Source of the DNA: Euptelea pleiosperma
Lineage: Eukaryota > Streptophyta > Magnoliopsida > Ranunculales > Eupteleaceae
Reading direction: 5' to 3'
Assembly: GCA_035048495.1 (NCBI GenBank)
Contig: CM068543.1
Coordinates: 22,433,751-22,497,750 of the forward strand
Length of the DNA stretch: 64,000 bases
Below, in pieces: positions 1 to 11,479 of this stretch. The position numbers were made by a program, and so were the translations under genes. The notes beneath the pieces are model-generated. The model did not search any database. It saw only the letters and a program-made list of their open reading frames with translations, and was not told the DNA's origin. The stretch's first letter is position 1; every line of letters begins with the position of its first letter.

Positions 1-29
1 CGGCAACCTATTGGTATACATAATTGTTT

Positions 30-375
30 CGCATTTTCCCAATTGGTCGATCTTTTGGGTAAATGGTTGTTTAACATAACGGATTAGGGCATTAGTTTTC
101 CCGTTATAACAAATTGTAATGCATATGGAAAAAATGGAAAAAAAATAGAAAAAATAAATGAAAATAACAGAAAAAAAATTGTGCTAAAATTCAACATTTG
201 AATTTCAATAAAATTTGCAATGGAAATGACGAACGTTATTTTAACACTTTTTTCAAAAAATAATGGTCAAATAATGCCCGTTATTTTCTGAGCATTAAAA
301 CGGTACATAACATAATGGGGGAGGTCGAAATCTGTTATAACTTCGTTATAATGGCCGTTTTTTAAATCATGTTAA
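30..375. repeat. GTTATAACGG-rich palindromic repeat, copy 1
   Basis: AT-rich block built from short palindromes around CCGTTATAACGG. It contains the family phrases 'CGGTACATAACATAATGGGG' and 'GGCCGTTTTTTAAATCATG'. Related copies lie at about 7715-8052, 8815-9083, 36945-37285 and 45793-46545. The ends read TTTAAA next to GGCCGTTATAACGG in both orientations, so it is probably a non-autonomous DNA transposon. I could not fix a target-site duplication for this copy. Confidence 0.55.
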
Positions 376-905
376 TTGGTAAGTAGCAGTTTATGGTAGA
401 TGGAAGATGAGAAGATGGCTTTACAGAAGGCATTATTATCTTCGAGAGACTTATGAAATCCATGGAGACATCACGGCACAACATGATGGGATGAGAGATG
501 ATATTGAATAATTGCTCCCATACTTTTGTAACATCTTGTGTCGCTTTCTCTAAAACCTAACTCATAAATCTACTTTTCTCATAAAAGATGGCTTTTTCCT
601 GAAAACGTGAGGATCTATCGCAACTTTTCTTAGATTTCTACAACCTCTTCATCTCAAAGTCCCATTTTTCTCTTCTTTTTTTAATTTTTGAGTGTGAAAG
701 TTATCTACAACCCAAAAAGAAAAAAAGAAAAATGAGTGTGAAAGTTATTGTATGAGTTATATATGGGGACCCCTACCTTAAAAAAATTATATGGGGACCC
801 CTAGTATACGACCATTGGGACAGAGAGGACCTCACATCCCTAACTCTTTGTCCCCCCTTCCTTTTTCAAATGGCAATCTCTTTCGACATCTTAAAAGAGT
901 AAACC
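376..905. other. gene-free, nothing recognised
   Basis: AT-rich sequence with a short direct repeat of 'GAGTGTGAAAGTTAT' near 691 and 733 and a repeated 'TATATGGGGACCCCTA' at about 761 and 789. I see no coding exon, RNA gene or bounded transposon. Confidence 0.4.
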
Positions 906-1080
906 TAAGGGCATGTTTGATTGCACGGAAAATTTTCCCAAGAAAATACATCTGGGTGAGTACCTTAAATAACTGTTTGATTGCACCGTGAAGGCATTTT
1001 TCAATTATGTGAGAAAATAAAGGCTTATTTTCATGTGGAAATGAATTCTGGGCTTGGATGGGTAAAAGCAACAGAGAAGA
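905..1080. repeat. Tourist-like (PIF/Harbinger) MITE end, partial
   Basis: Begins TAA followed by GGGCATGTTTGATTGC, matching the terminus of the complete element at 56003-56316 (GGGCGTGTTTGATTGC). It shares the internal 'ATTTTCATGTGGAAATGAATTC'-type text. The opposite terminus is not visible, so this is a broken copy. Confidence 0.5.
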
Positions 1081-1104
1081 AGGTAAGAGCTGTTTGCAAA
1101 TGTA

Positions 1105-1450
1105 ATGCCTATCTAACAATGATGGACCCACTGTGTGATCCATGTGGCATGCCATTAGAGGCCACTAATACCGTATGGATGTTTGGATCATCCCTAGATA
1201 CAGGTAAATAACAAAAATTGGCATGATTCGTGATTTCTAACCTTTAGATCTGACTACCCCAAATAATGCTCAAAATTCACGGTTAAAAATAAACCATTGA
1301 AAAGACACTAATCCAATAGATAGAAATTACTAATCCAAATAAATTTTAGTATGTAAGTCAACCAAGAGATGGGCCAAACATCCATACGGTCAGTGGTCTG
1401 TAAGAGTGTGCCATGTGGCTCATAATATGGTCCATCATCAATGTGGATGT
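1105..1450. repeat. foldback MITE, 'CATCCATACGGTCA' family
   Basis: Two arms face each other. The left arm carries CCATGTGGCATGCC and CCGTATGGATGTTTGG; the right arm carries CCAAACATCCATACGG and GTGCCATGTGGCTC. The centre contains the family phrase 'CCCAAATAATGCTCAAAAT'. Same family as the dated copies at 40256-41075 and 40559-40964. A further half copy follows at about 1560-1760 ('GAAATTACTAATCTAGATG', 'GTGTGCCATATG'). Confidence 0.65.
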
Positions 1451-1764
1451 TTGCATATAAAAAAAAATAAAATAAAAGATCTACCCGTACATACCAATTA
1501 TTAAAAGAGTAATGATCGCACATGGTCCAAGGACCATGGACATTATCATGTTGCATGGTGACATCGTTTTGTCATTGGTCTAATAATGCTCAGAATCCAC
1601 AGTTAAAAATAGACCATTAAAAAGACTAATCCAATGGATAGAAATTACTAATCTAGATGAATTTTCATATGTAGGTCCACTTAGGGATGTGCCAAACATA
1701 TATCTATACCGTCAGTGATCTCTAATAGTGTGCCATATGTAAGGTGCATGTGCATCACTGTGGC

Positions 1765-3430
1765 GTCTTCCTGGTATATTTAATTGGTGGGTATCAGAAC
1801 ACGACTTAAAATACACTACTTTAATCCAACTTATATATTTTGATTGAATTTGGAATAACTTATCAAAATCCTACGGGTCTCCTAATTTGCCACCTACAGC
1901 ATGTTTTACAAAAGCATGTTTTACTACCAAAAAACGTAAAAAAACACCTAGTGTACGTGGCGGCGAACAAAGAAGCATAGGAGTCGGATAGCTACCTAAC
2001 TTTGTATAGGATGCTAACTCTTTCGCTAAAGCGCGCAGATGTCACCATCTGTGCCGAGCAAACTGTCCAAATTAATAAATGGATATATAGAATATACTAA
2101 GGCATATAAACTAGTATGAGTGAAGTGGATGGATTATGATAGAGAGGATTAATATCTGGAGCTCTGAAGATAGACGTTTGTCTTTGCAACCCATCTAAAG
2201 AGTAAGTTTTTATAGCATCTTTCTTATCTTGAAAGACTGTTCTTTCTTATAAAGAAAGGGTCTTGTTTGGTGCAGGTTTTTCTTCTTTAAATTTCCTTTA
2301 CTTGCACAGAACGTTTTGGGAGTAAAGTGATCGACTTAGAAATATCAAGCTAAGTTTCTAAATTAGAATTGTTGAGAGAATGGGACTGGATAAGTTTTGG
2401 GCACTTGACATTCCCTTACATAGTATATGGTGTATGGTCTTAGGTTGATGCATCGTTGGCGGCTTTAAAACTGAATGCCATAAAAGACTAGTCGACATTT
2501 CACTACTTCCATAGTTCCATATGCTTTGATACTTTCTCGAAAGATTTAAAGCCTAGGTCACACTCAAGTGATCTTTCCATGTGCTGCAGTACTGCCTTAG
2601 TTGAAGGTCAGTTCGCCACGTTTCGCGCTCTCGAATGTTGCACTGTCAATGTCATTCAATGCCAGCCTTAGAAAATGGGTACCCAATTGATCTCGTGTGT
2701 CGCATGTTTGTGACGAATGAGTTCTCACCATGATAATAGTTGAACGCAACAGGGAATTTGAATGGTTGTGTCTTGCTAGCTAGGGCGTTGAATGAGTTCT
2801 CACCAAGATAGCGCATCACCACTTGTTTCTGGACCTACGATGTGTGAATTATGCAACTCACCAGTCACGACTTCAAGTTGTGGTCCTAATTTCGTGATTG
2901 AGATTTACATATTAGTCAACATCGATCTACACTATTATAACGAGCCAATCCTCTATAGGGTCAGCAAAGGGTTAAAATATCTATTGAGCATCTTTATTAT
3001 TTGAATTTTGAAAGACATAATATTTTCACTTTTTTCTAAGATGGTTCGCATTCTCTTTATCTCTTCAAAACAGTTCTCACTCTCCCTCTCTCTCCCGCCA
3101 AAACAAAACCATTCTCACTCTCCTACTTTCTTTCTTCCTCTCCAAAATTGTCTGTGGGTACTATTTTCAATAAAAACGCAGACAATCCGATGCTGAGCAT
3201 GAGGCCCGAGAACAAAGTACCTCAGCATTAACAAATGCTCCAACATCTTAGCAAGGGGTAAGCTGAGAAAGATTTACCTCGAACAGGGCCAGCTCTACCA
3301 TAAGGCAATGAAGGATGTCGCCTAAGGCTCCTTGGTGAAAGAAGGCCCCCAGCCCAAGTCCTAACCATATGGGTTTTTAGCCCATCCATTGTTGGAGACA
3401 CAAACAAAAAACCAACATGATTGAATATAT
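1765..3430. other. gene-free, nothing recognised
   Basis: No homology-bearing open frame and no bounded repeat. Short open frames (2792-3004, 3008-3196) lack codon bias or motifs. A pyrimidine-rich tract (CTCTCCCTCTCTCTCCCGCC) lies near 3079-3099. Confidence 0.35.
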
Positions 3431-3439
3431 CTAGCCATA

Positions 3440-4445
3440 GATTTTAGTACCTTTCAGGACATGATTCTAGCCATATTGGACTCAAGCATGTTTTTTGGGA
3501 AGTAAATCTAATGGCTAGAAATCATCAATCAAGCTGATTTAGTGTGTTTATCCACCAATAGGTGGGCTGAACATCCACACAGTCATTGGGCCCAAAAAAT
3601 GATCTATGTAGGCCCACAAGAGTCCTCTGCATTGACTGCACCGGGGTTCCTCTGCATCTAAGTTTTTTTCGTGGTTTTCGATTATCAAGAAAAGTTTTTA
3701 TATAAATATTTTAATAATATAGAGTTTAATTTTTTTAATTAGTATCATATATATGAATATATTAAATATAAAAAATGTCTTGTATAGAGTTTTCGCCTTA
3801 GGCCTCAACTTGTATCGAAACAGCCCTGACCTCGGATCCCCATAAGTCAAGTAGAAGAAACCTCGAACAGAGCTGAGTAGAGGAAGACACATCATGGTTG
3901 GAAAGAACCATCCGAATCAAGTTAGCAGCAGAGCTTTGGTGGTCGACAACAAGCCAGCTAATGTACTTGGCCACTAACTATGTCAGAAAGGCATTACAAG
4001 CGGTTGTAACGGCTAGAAATCATCAATTAAGTTGATATTCGGTTTGTAGGTCCCCTAAAATATGGAACAAAAACTCATGGGTCAATGGACTCAGAAGATT
4101 ATTCCATGTGGTAGTTCGGGATGCTATATCAAAAATTTATACAGAATTTTGTGTCAAAGATCAACTCAATTGGTGAAACAAAAGGGGTGGGCCAAACATC
4201 CATGCTGTCATAGGCCCAAAAAGTGAGTACACCTACGACATGAAGTCTCTGTTGCAAAGTTTACGACGTGGTTCACTTTTGCATGACTGTCATATGGCAG
4301 TAGAACTTTAGTGACTGCCCACAATATGAACCACATGGCACGACACACTCTTGAGACACTGACGGTATGGGTGTTTGGCCAATCCCTAGGTGGACCTAGA
4401 AAACATAAATAGCATATGCACTCACAAGATGACGAGTGTTGTGGG
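3440..4445. repeat. foldback-MITE fragments and associated debris
   Basis: Half copies of the foldback family: 3480-3620 ('CTAGAAATCATCAATCAAGC', 'GGCTGAACATCCACACAGTC') and 4005-4440 ('CTAGAAATCATCAATTAAG', 'GACGGTATGGGTGTTTGGCC'). Between them is unassigned AT-rich sequence. No gene seen. Confidence 0.5.
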
Positions 4446-4614
4446 GTGACAAATCAAACTATTTCTTGAACAAGCAGGCATTTAACAAATGACAGCTAAG
4501 GTGGCAGGACCAAAGGGGTCCACCTGTTCTACTACCCCACCTTCTCTTTGTTGGATTTTTGTGTTTCAAAGTTGATTTAAAAAAGGCATACCTTAAGTGG
4601 TCCATAATGATTAA

Positions 4615-5563
4615 GGTTTTCAAATTGAGTTTAGTAAAAGGAAAGTTAATTATTTCTTTTAGGGACTCTTAATAAATTTGACATGAAAGACTTAGGTCAA
4701 GCAAATATAATTTTAGGAGTAAAACTAATAAATTTGACATGAAAGACTTAGGTCAAACAGATGTAATTTAACATAAAAGACTTAAGTACAAGCAGATGTA
4801 AATTGTCATGAAAGACTTAGGTCAAGCAGATGTAATTTTAGGAGTAAAAATAATAAGAAACTCTGAGAGGATTAAACTATCCAAATTTCATTACATTGAG
4901 AAAGTACTAAAGAAATTTAATCAATTCGATTCAACTTTAGTAAGAACATCATTTGACATAAACTGTAGTCTAAAGAACATAAATGAGATGGAGTATCTCA
5001 ACTTGAATATTCTAAAATAATAAATAGTCTAATGTACATAATGAGTTATACTAGACCAGATATAACTTACATAGTAAGTAAGCTAAGTAGATATACTAGC
5101 AACCCAAGACATGATCACTTGGAAGCTTTTATTAGGGTATTGAGAAGGTGAACACATAACTACTTGTGTTCATCTTAGAACGTGTTGCAATATCATAGAA
5201 ATCCTCAAAACAAACTTGCATAGTCCGATCCACCATGGAATCAAAATTTATTACTTTAAACAAAGTTAATGAAAAAGCCAAATGATTTAAAAACTTTTTA
5301 GTGGATATTTTAATATAGCCTAAGCTAATACTAGCCATAACTATATACTGCGATGGTCAAGTTGTGATAACAAAGGTTAAAAATAATCAATATAATGGCA
5401 AATTCAGACATATTCATCGGAGACACAACTCTGTAAAACAATTATTCTCAAATGGTATAATAACAATTGATTTTGTAATAAAAGAAAACTTGGTTGATTA
5501 TATGACGAAAGGACTTACTAAAGAGATAGTTCAAATGACATCAAGGGAGATGAGAGCCTAAAA
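4615..5563 (+). pseudogene. Ty1/copia polymerase remnant (RT end and RNase H), rearranged
   Basis: Decayed copia pol. The plus strand reads the RT block KDLGQADVILGVKIIR (4808 on), then IEKVLKKFNQFD, then after frameshifts TRPDITYIVSKLSRYTSNPR (about 5050-5110). RNase H resumes at 5395-5560 with GKFRHIHRRHNSVKQL and a TKGLTKEIVQ tail, the usual copia C-terminus. Between them, 5132-5338 reads sensibly only on the minus strand (FEDFYDIATRSKMNTSSYVF, resembling the copia 'LEGYCDANWI...TSGYVFT' block), so this piece appears inverted. Upstream, 4678-4850 carries several tandem imperfect copies of the FDMKDLGQA coding segment. Many stops; not functional. No gag or integrase is visible, so it is a fragment. 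Confidence 0.8.
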
Positions 5564-6107
5564 ATAAGTAAAACACCTTAATAGAAATCTAACCATGTTA
5601 CTGGAGATCCTAAGATCTAGGTTCAATGGGAAAACTGATTAAGAGTGTTGCATAAGAAGCACTATATTGGAGATTAACTCCTTCTCACCCCTATGGTGTA
5701 AATAGTGCTACCTATCAAAAAGGGAATGTTAAATATTAACTCTTAATGAATCTATAGCTTGGTTATTAAGTAGGATGTATTCTTTATAGATCACTGATCT
5801 AAGTGTGAAAGTGATGCCGCTTTCTATAAGAATTATGCTGATTCTTTAGAGCACTCATGAAAACTTAGATTATTAGCTCATGGCTTAAATGAGCAAAACT
5901 GTAAGAACTATACATTAATGGATATAAAAAGTTGTGTGTGTAGTTTGTTATCTTGATTTATAATATAAAGTTGAGCAGTTCAATATATAGAGTTTATTGA
6001 ACAGCTAGTAAACCCGATAAGCTTACACTAAATAAGGGTTCCAGTATAAAAGTCGCATCTGCTAATGCACAATAATTTTGATTATTTAACCTCAGCTTTA
6101 AAAATTT

Positions 6108-6540
6108 TATTCATGTGGGAGATCGTGATTTTTAAGGTTTTAATTTATGATTTTAATTGAGATCTATGAGTTTTGAACCCAAGATCTCATTGAGACTTTA
6201 ATTTAATAGCTAGTCTAAGAGAGTTATATGAGACTAGTGGGTTTGAACCCAAAACCTTTTGGTGTTTTAAAAGTTTTAATGCTTTTACTTTTTAGAGCTA
6301 AAACGTTATAAAGATTGAATAAAAAATTTTGGAGGAAAATCTTTGATTGTTTTTTGCTTTTTCACACAACACGTTTCTTATATCTAATTTAAATAAAAAA
6401 CCTCTCTTACCATAAATATATGTAACCGTGTAATGATCCTCATTATTTTCATTCAATACAGCACAAGCTAATTATAGAATTTTTTAAATATTGGTTCATT
6501 GTTAAACTCTACAAATGTTATTTTTATTCATTCCAGAGTT
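6108..6540 (+). mobile_element. possible copia polypurine tract and 3' LTR
   Basis: About 550 bases after the RNase H stop, 'CATGTGGGAGAT' resembles a copia polypurine tract. It is followed by TGATTTTTAAGG, a plausible LTR start. No matching 5' LTR is visible, so the far end is undetermined. Confidence 0.35.
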
Positions 6541-6571
6541 CCCATGCTTAGCACGGGTAAAAAACACTAGT
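6540..6571 (+). mobile_element. Helitron-like 3' terminus
   Basis: A hairpin CCCATGC/GCACGGG with loop TTA is followed by 14 bases ending CTAG and then T, the arrangement expected of Helitron 3' ends (hairpin about 10 nt before CTRR, inserted at A/T). A related hairpin (CATGCTTAGCATGGG) occurs at about 9203-9217, and 'TCTATACTAAAG', like a Helitron 5' end, lies at 6579. A non-autonomous element of about 6579-9230 is possible but not shown. Confidence 0.35.
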
Positions 6572-7714
6572 CTATGTATCTATACTAAAGTGGACACACA
6601 GAACTTGCGTTCTCTCTCCTCCACGTGTCTCTCTCCCTATCTTTTTTCATTTCCCCATATATAGCCAGAAAATTGAAATTTTCGGAAGAAGAAGATAAGT
6701 CGCAAGAACAGTGGTGGTAGCCATTTAGATTAGGAGATTCGAAAATCTCTATACCCACAAAATTTGGAGACACTATTCATCCATGCCACATGTATCTCCA
6801 GATCTGACCCAATATTTACTAAGGTCCGAAGAAAAAATAATAATAAATTCAGAGCGTTGCAATCAAATCGAAACGGTAGTAAAAATGAAAATCTCCATGA
6901 AAGCAAATATTAAAGAGAATGACCTGGTGATAATCTTTAGATGGAATGATTAGGGCAGCAATAAGAGGGTATTGAGAAGCTATTATAGTCCTTCATCTCT
7001 CGACCACCTGTGATAACTTTCAAGTTCATAAACTGTGGTTACATAGAGTGCATTTTCAAAGGACTTTTGCTCATTACTTTATTGAGCATCAAACATCTTG
7101 GAATTGATCACACAGTTTTATAAGATCATTTTTAATCAGTGCTGTTTTGGAATCGGCTAATCCAATGGATGCTCCATTAATCCTTACTAAGGGGGGTAAA
7201 TTACAAATTTATGATTATGGGCTATGATTATGGGCTGGTATCTTATTACTGTACCTAGTCCATGAGCTTGCAACTCTGGCCTCGAGGCCCATACCCGGAC
7301 AAGCCTGCCACCATTAACACATGGAAACACCTTTCTCTTGCTAAATTAACATTGCTATCAACGAAGGATATTGATCAGATTATCCCAACCATTTGCTAAT
7401 TGTTCGTGGAAAGGACATATCCATAAACAACAAGATTATATTTTCTCTTCCTAACTCATTCACACACAAAAAAAATTCCTTTATTAACCTTCTAATTTTA
7501 AAAATCCAATTTACTTTGTTGGTCCGAGTCTTCTAATTTTTCCCCTAAAATCTCTCCCACGTACCTTATATCTTTGTCCAAAACCTCTCCCAAAATTAAT
7601 TCACCGTATTCTCTCCTAACATCTCTTTTATACTATATCTTTCTCCAAATTTAAGGACTACCAAAAGTCAGCATATACAAACAAAAAAATTCAAATTTAA
7701 TTAATACCAATGAT

Positions 7715-8052
7715 GTTCTTAACCAAGGTTTAATAGAGGCCGTTATAATAGTTTAACGGACTGGGAGCATTACCGTTTTCCATTATAATAGCCTTTATAA
7801 CGAAAATAACGCTCAGGGGCAAAAATAGAAAATAATGGGAAAATAATGAAAAATATGACACCCGAATTCAAATTTTGTATTTCATATTTTCAAAAAAAGG
7901 AAAATAACGGCCTTTTTTCCCTCAAAATGTTCCAAAAAAATTAACGGTCGTTATTTTCTGGGTGTTTTAACAGTGTGTAACGTAACGGGGGAGGTCCAAA
8001 TCCGTTATAACGGTCGTTATTTTCATTATAACGGCCGTTTTTTAAACCATGT
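7715..8052. repeat. GTTATAACGG-rich palindromic repeat, copy 2 (copy 3 at 8815-9083)
   Basis: Starts 'AGGTTTAATAGAGGCCGTTA' and ends 'GGCCGTTTTTTAAACCATG'. It lies inside duplication unit 1; copy 3 sits at the equivalent place in unit 2, so the element was present before the duplication. Confidence 0.6.
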
Positions 8053-8218
8053 TCTTAACTATTGAATTAATAGTTATTATATTATTATTTTATACCTTTA
8101 AAAATAAAATATAAATATAATAAAAGATTCAAAAATTATTTTCAAACACTAAAGTTCAACCATTGACACACTATATTTTTCTTATAATTTATTTTCTTAA
8201 ATCCCACATTGGTTGTTA

Positions 8219-8226
8219 TATATATA

Positions 8227-8260
<34 letters not shown>

Positions 8261-8268
8261 TTTGTGTG
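8219..8268. repeat. (TG)n microsatellite
   Basis: TATATATGTGTGTG followed by an interrupted TG/CG run. A shorter reverse-strand counterpart (CACACACACGCG) lies at about 8357-8372. Confidence 0.9.
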
Positions 8269-9230
8269 ACTTTTGGAACCTAAGGGTGGAGCCCTAGGGC
8301 ATCCCAAGTTTTGTGCCCAAGGGGAATAACTATGCAAATCAATATATTTTAAAATGCACACACACACGCGTGCGTGTGCCCGGTCAGTCGGGCCTGTGAT
8401 TTTTGGTCTTTGGACTTTGGTCTTCGGACTTGGACGTGGACATGGACAACGCGTACGTCAGCCACATGGACATGTCCATGAAGGATATTGATAAGATGAT
8501 CCCAACTGTTTGCTAATTGTTCATGGAAAGGACATATCCATAAACAACAAGATCATATTTTCACTTCCCAACTCATTCACACACACAAAAAATTCTTTAT
8601 TAACCTTCTAGCTTTAAAAATCCAATTTACTTTGTTGGTCCAATCTTCTAATTTTTCCCCTAAAATCTAACCCACCTTATATCTTTGTCCAAAACCTCTC
8701 CCAAAATTCATCATATTCTTTCCTAAAATTTTCTCCAAATTTAGGACTCCCATAAGTCAGCATATACACAAAAAAAATATTTTCTAATTTAATTAAAACC
8801 AATGATGTTCTTAGCCAGGTTTAAAAGGGGCCGTTATAACGGTATAATGGACTGGGGGCATTACTGTTTTTCCATTATAACAATAACGCTCAATGGCAAA
8901 AGTGGAAAATAACGGAAAAATATGGCGCCAGAATTCAAATTTTGAATTTTAGATTTTCAAAAAATGAAAAATAATAGAAAAATAACGAAAAACAACTGTC
9001 GTTTTTTTTTCTGGGCATTTTAACGGTGTGTAATGTAACGGTGGAGGTCTGAATCCATTATAACGGCCATTTTTTAAACCATGTTCTTAACTATTGAATT
9101 AATAGTTATTATATTATTATTTTGTGCCTTGAAAAACTGTCTTCAAATACCAAATTTCAAGCATTAACCCACTATTTTTCTTATAATTTTATTCTTAATA
9201 TTGCAATTGCACATGCTTAGCATGGGCTTT

Positions 9231-10582
9231 CCTTTAGAAACAACATGCTCTCTTATCCACATGGCTCTCCTTTAGATTTTTCATCTTTTCCAAAAAAAGC
9301 TCGACCCTTTGGTTAAAATTACTTCAAAACCTTTATTCATTTTGTGAGATTTTTATTTTCTTAGTCGTCTAAAGCATCAAATGCGTGAGATGGTTGATGT
9401 AGCAAAGACATAAGGAATCTCTTGCACTATGATTCTCAAGTACGAGCATCAATCATATCCTTTCATCAGTTTGGTTGTTTTATTTTTCTTTTTTCTATTT
9501 TTTTCCCATTTCCCATTTCCCATTTCTCCTAATCATAGAAATCCTCCAAAGCAAAAACCAGTCAATTCAAGCATTTCTAGTCCTATGAAAAGTGAATTAC
9601 AAGTTGAAAAATTCTAAACTGAGTAGTTCACCATTAACTCTATGTCCACTTTTGATAGGGTTAGAAATTTTATAATGGGCTAATTTTTTTGTGAGAATGA
9701 TCAACATGGTTAGGAGATCATCTTGACCATAAATCAGCCCTTGATTCATCTGCATGTGGCCCCCACAAATTCTTGTAAAAATTCATATCAAAGAATATGT
9801 TTAAGAATAACCTACCTCTTAAAAAATAAACAGCAAGGGCATGTGTCAAACCATAAATCCAAACTATAAGAGGAAATTTTAAGTACTAAAATACCCTTAC
9901 ACTGGCACATGTTCAACAAAGAAGCTGAGCCCGCCTTGTGGTACTCACACTGCTATCATTTCTTGTAGGAGAAACGTATGGACTATAGGTGAAAATGGGC
10001 TCGGCCCGAGTTCAAACTGAGCCTAGCTAGAAACCTAAACGATTAAGGTTGATACTGTAGAAGTTTAAGTTTATTGAATAACTTTTGGTCATTACATAGA
10101 CCTACTCAAAACTCTTATATGAGCATTACAAGAGTCCAATAGGATTGGACTCATATAATAATCTCTCAAGCAAATCTAATCCTAATTGATAGATCATTAC
10201 AAGAGTCCAATAGGAAAAAAATTCTATAATCTCTCAATCAAATCTAATCCTAATATATTATCCTAATCTTGCAATAAGATACACCAATAATGATATAGTG
10301 TATCTCACACAACTTATTATGATATATATTCTCTAACATCCAAGTCTGACCTGTGGCATTCCAAAGGATTCAAATCCAATCCTAGTTGAGCTAACTGTAT
10401 TTGGTTGATCCTACTACAATTCTTATTATAAAAGGAAAATGATGGTATCGTTTAGATTGTTGGATGATCTTCAAGATTGTGGGCGCAGTCTTAAGGAACA
10501 TCGACGGTCTAGAACTAGGGACAACGGCCACTAGGGATGATGGTAACACTGCCCATTATAAAGCTGAGTCCATAGTGAAAAC
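9231..10582. other. gene-free, degenerate repeats
   Basis: No convincing coding exon; the open frame at 9429-9617 is low-complexity. At 10116-10180 and 10193-10260 there is a direct repeat of 'CATTACAAGAGTCCAATAGG' plus 'AATCTAATCCTAAT', of the kind seen in LTRs, but no boundaries are visible. 'GAAAATGGGCTCGGCCCGAG' (about 9990) resembles a hAT-type terminus. Confidence 0.35.
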
Positions 10583-11177
10583 CCTAGTTAGTAATTCTGC
10601 TTACTGTATTATACCCGAATAGTAAGTTTGTTTCGAAAAAAATGTTTTAAACGGCCATACACATTGAACTGTATTGATTAATCTCCATTTTTTTTTTCTC
10701 TAAAATCAATTAAAACACATATTTCTATTTTTTTAATAAAATTTTCCAATAATACTTCAAATTCTACATGTGCGGGAAAATGTCCATTGACGCATTCTTA
10801 GTGATCAATGACCTAACTTTCTTTTATCCGAGCGATCTCCAATCTTGGTTGACAATCAGCTTGATTGGTGATTTTTAGCCATTTGATCTTAATTTGTACC
10901 AACTGCAAAATAATGGCCCAATCCCATGGTTGAAAATCAACCCATGAAAAGATTAAAATCTGACGAATATAAAAGCATTATATTCATGAATTTTTGGTGC
11001 CGGACTCTTTATACTAAATCGTATTATTCATGAATTATATATTCTCAAACTGTTTTTTTCTCTGATTTCTGTTTATTTGACCTTTTTTTTTTACCGTACT
11101 ACAAAATTTTCAAAATGGATTATATTCGTACTATTCCTGTCCCGAATATTTTCCGGTATGCGGAATTGCTAACTAGG
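10583..11177. mobile_element. old hAT-like element
   Basis: Terminal inverted repeats CCTAGTTAGTAATTC (left) and the complement of GAATTGCTAACTAGG (right). The 8-bp flanks GTGAAAAC and GTCCAAAC match at 6 of 8 positions, as expected of an aged hAT target duplication. The termini match the element at 33227-33499, which has a perfect 8-bp duplication. No transposase frame. Confidence 0.55.
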
Positions 11178-11279
11178 GTCCAAACCTGTTCCATGCGTTA
11201 AGTTTTGACCCAATTCCGGTCCATGGACTTGTGGTTGCAGCCCAAACCCAGATACAAAATTGATCGCTTATTGCTAAAG

Positions 11280-11479
11280 TGCACCAAAGGGAGCTGGGGC
11301 ACATGTACACCTAGCTCACGTTAGAGTCGGGCACTTCTAAACCCGGGCAGAAGGCAGTTTATAATCACAGCAAGGGGAATTCTCCCAATGATATATAGAT
11401 CATTTTTTTTTCTTTCATCTCTTTAATGGCGGTTTCTTCCCTGTTGAGAAGTTGAGAAAACCCGCGAAATATTCTGACG
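11280..11479 (+). promoter_or_regulatory. WIT gene core promoter and 5' UTR exon
   Basis: A TATA-like ATATATAG lies at 11391-11398, followed by a pyrimidine-rich leader. The leader appears to end at CTGACG with a donor GTACGAG at 11480. The acceptor TTGTTTTCAG ends at 11956, giving a 477-bp 5' UTR intron (11480-11956) just before the start codon. The TSS is inferred at roughly 11420; splice choices rest on consensus only. Confidence 0.45.

Larger units (their letters stand above)
7363..9198 (+). repeat. direct duplication, two units 1117 bp apart
   Basis: Unit 1 (about 7363-8200) and unit 2 (about 8480-9198) share the order GAAGGATATTGAT, TTTGCTAATTGTTC, GGAAAGGACATATCCATAAA, AATCCAATTTACTTTGTTGG, AGTCAGCATATACA, ending in a copy of the GTTATAACGG repeat and TTCTTAACTATTGAATTAAT. 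Between them lie a (TG)n tract (about 8219-8268) and unassigned sequence. Many small differences show it is not recent. No gene inside. Confidence 0.8.

Noticed and set aside
832..1155. 107-aa minus-strand frame
   Set aside because: It overlaps MITE sequence on the opposite strand and has no motif or splice context.
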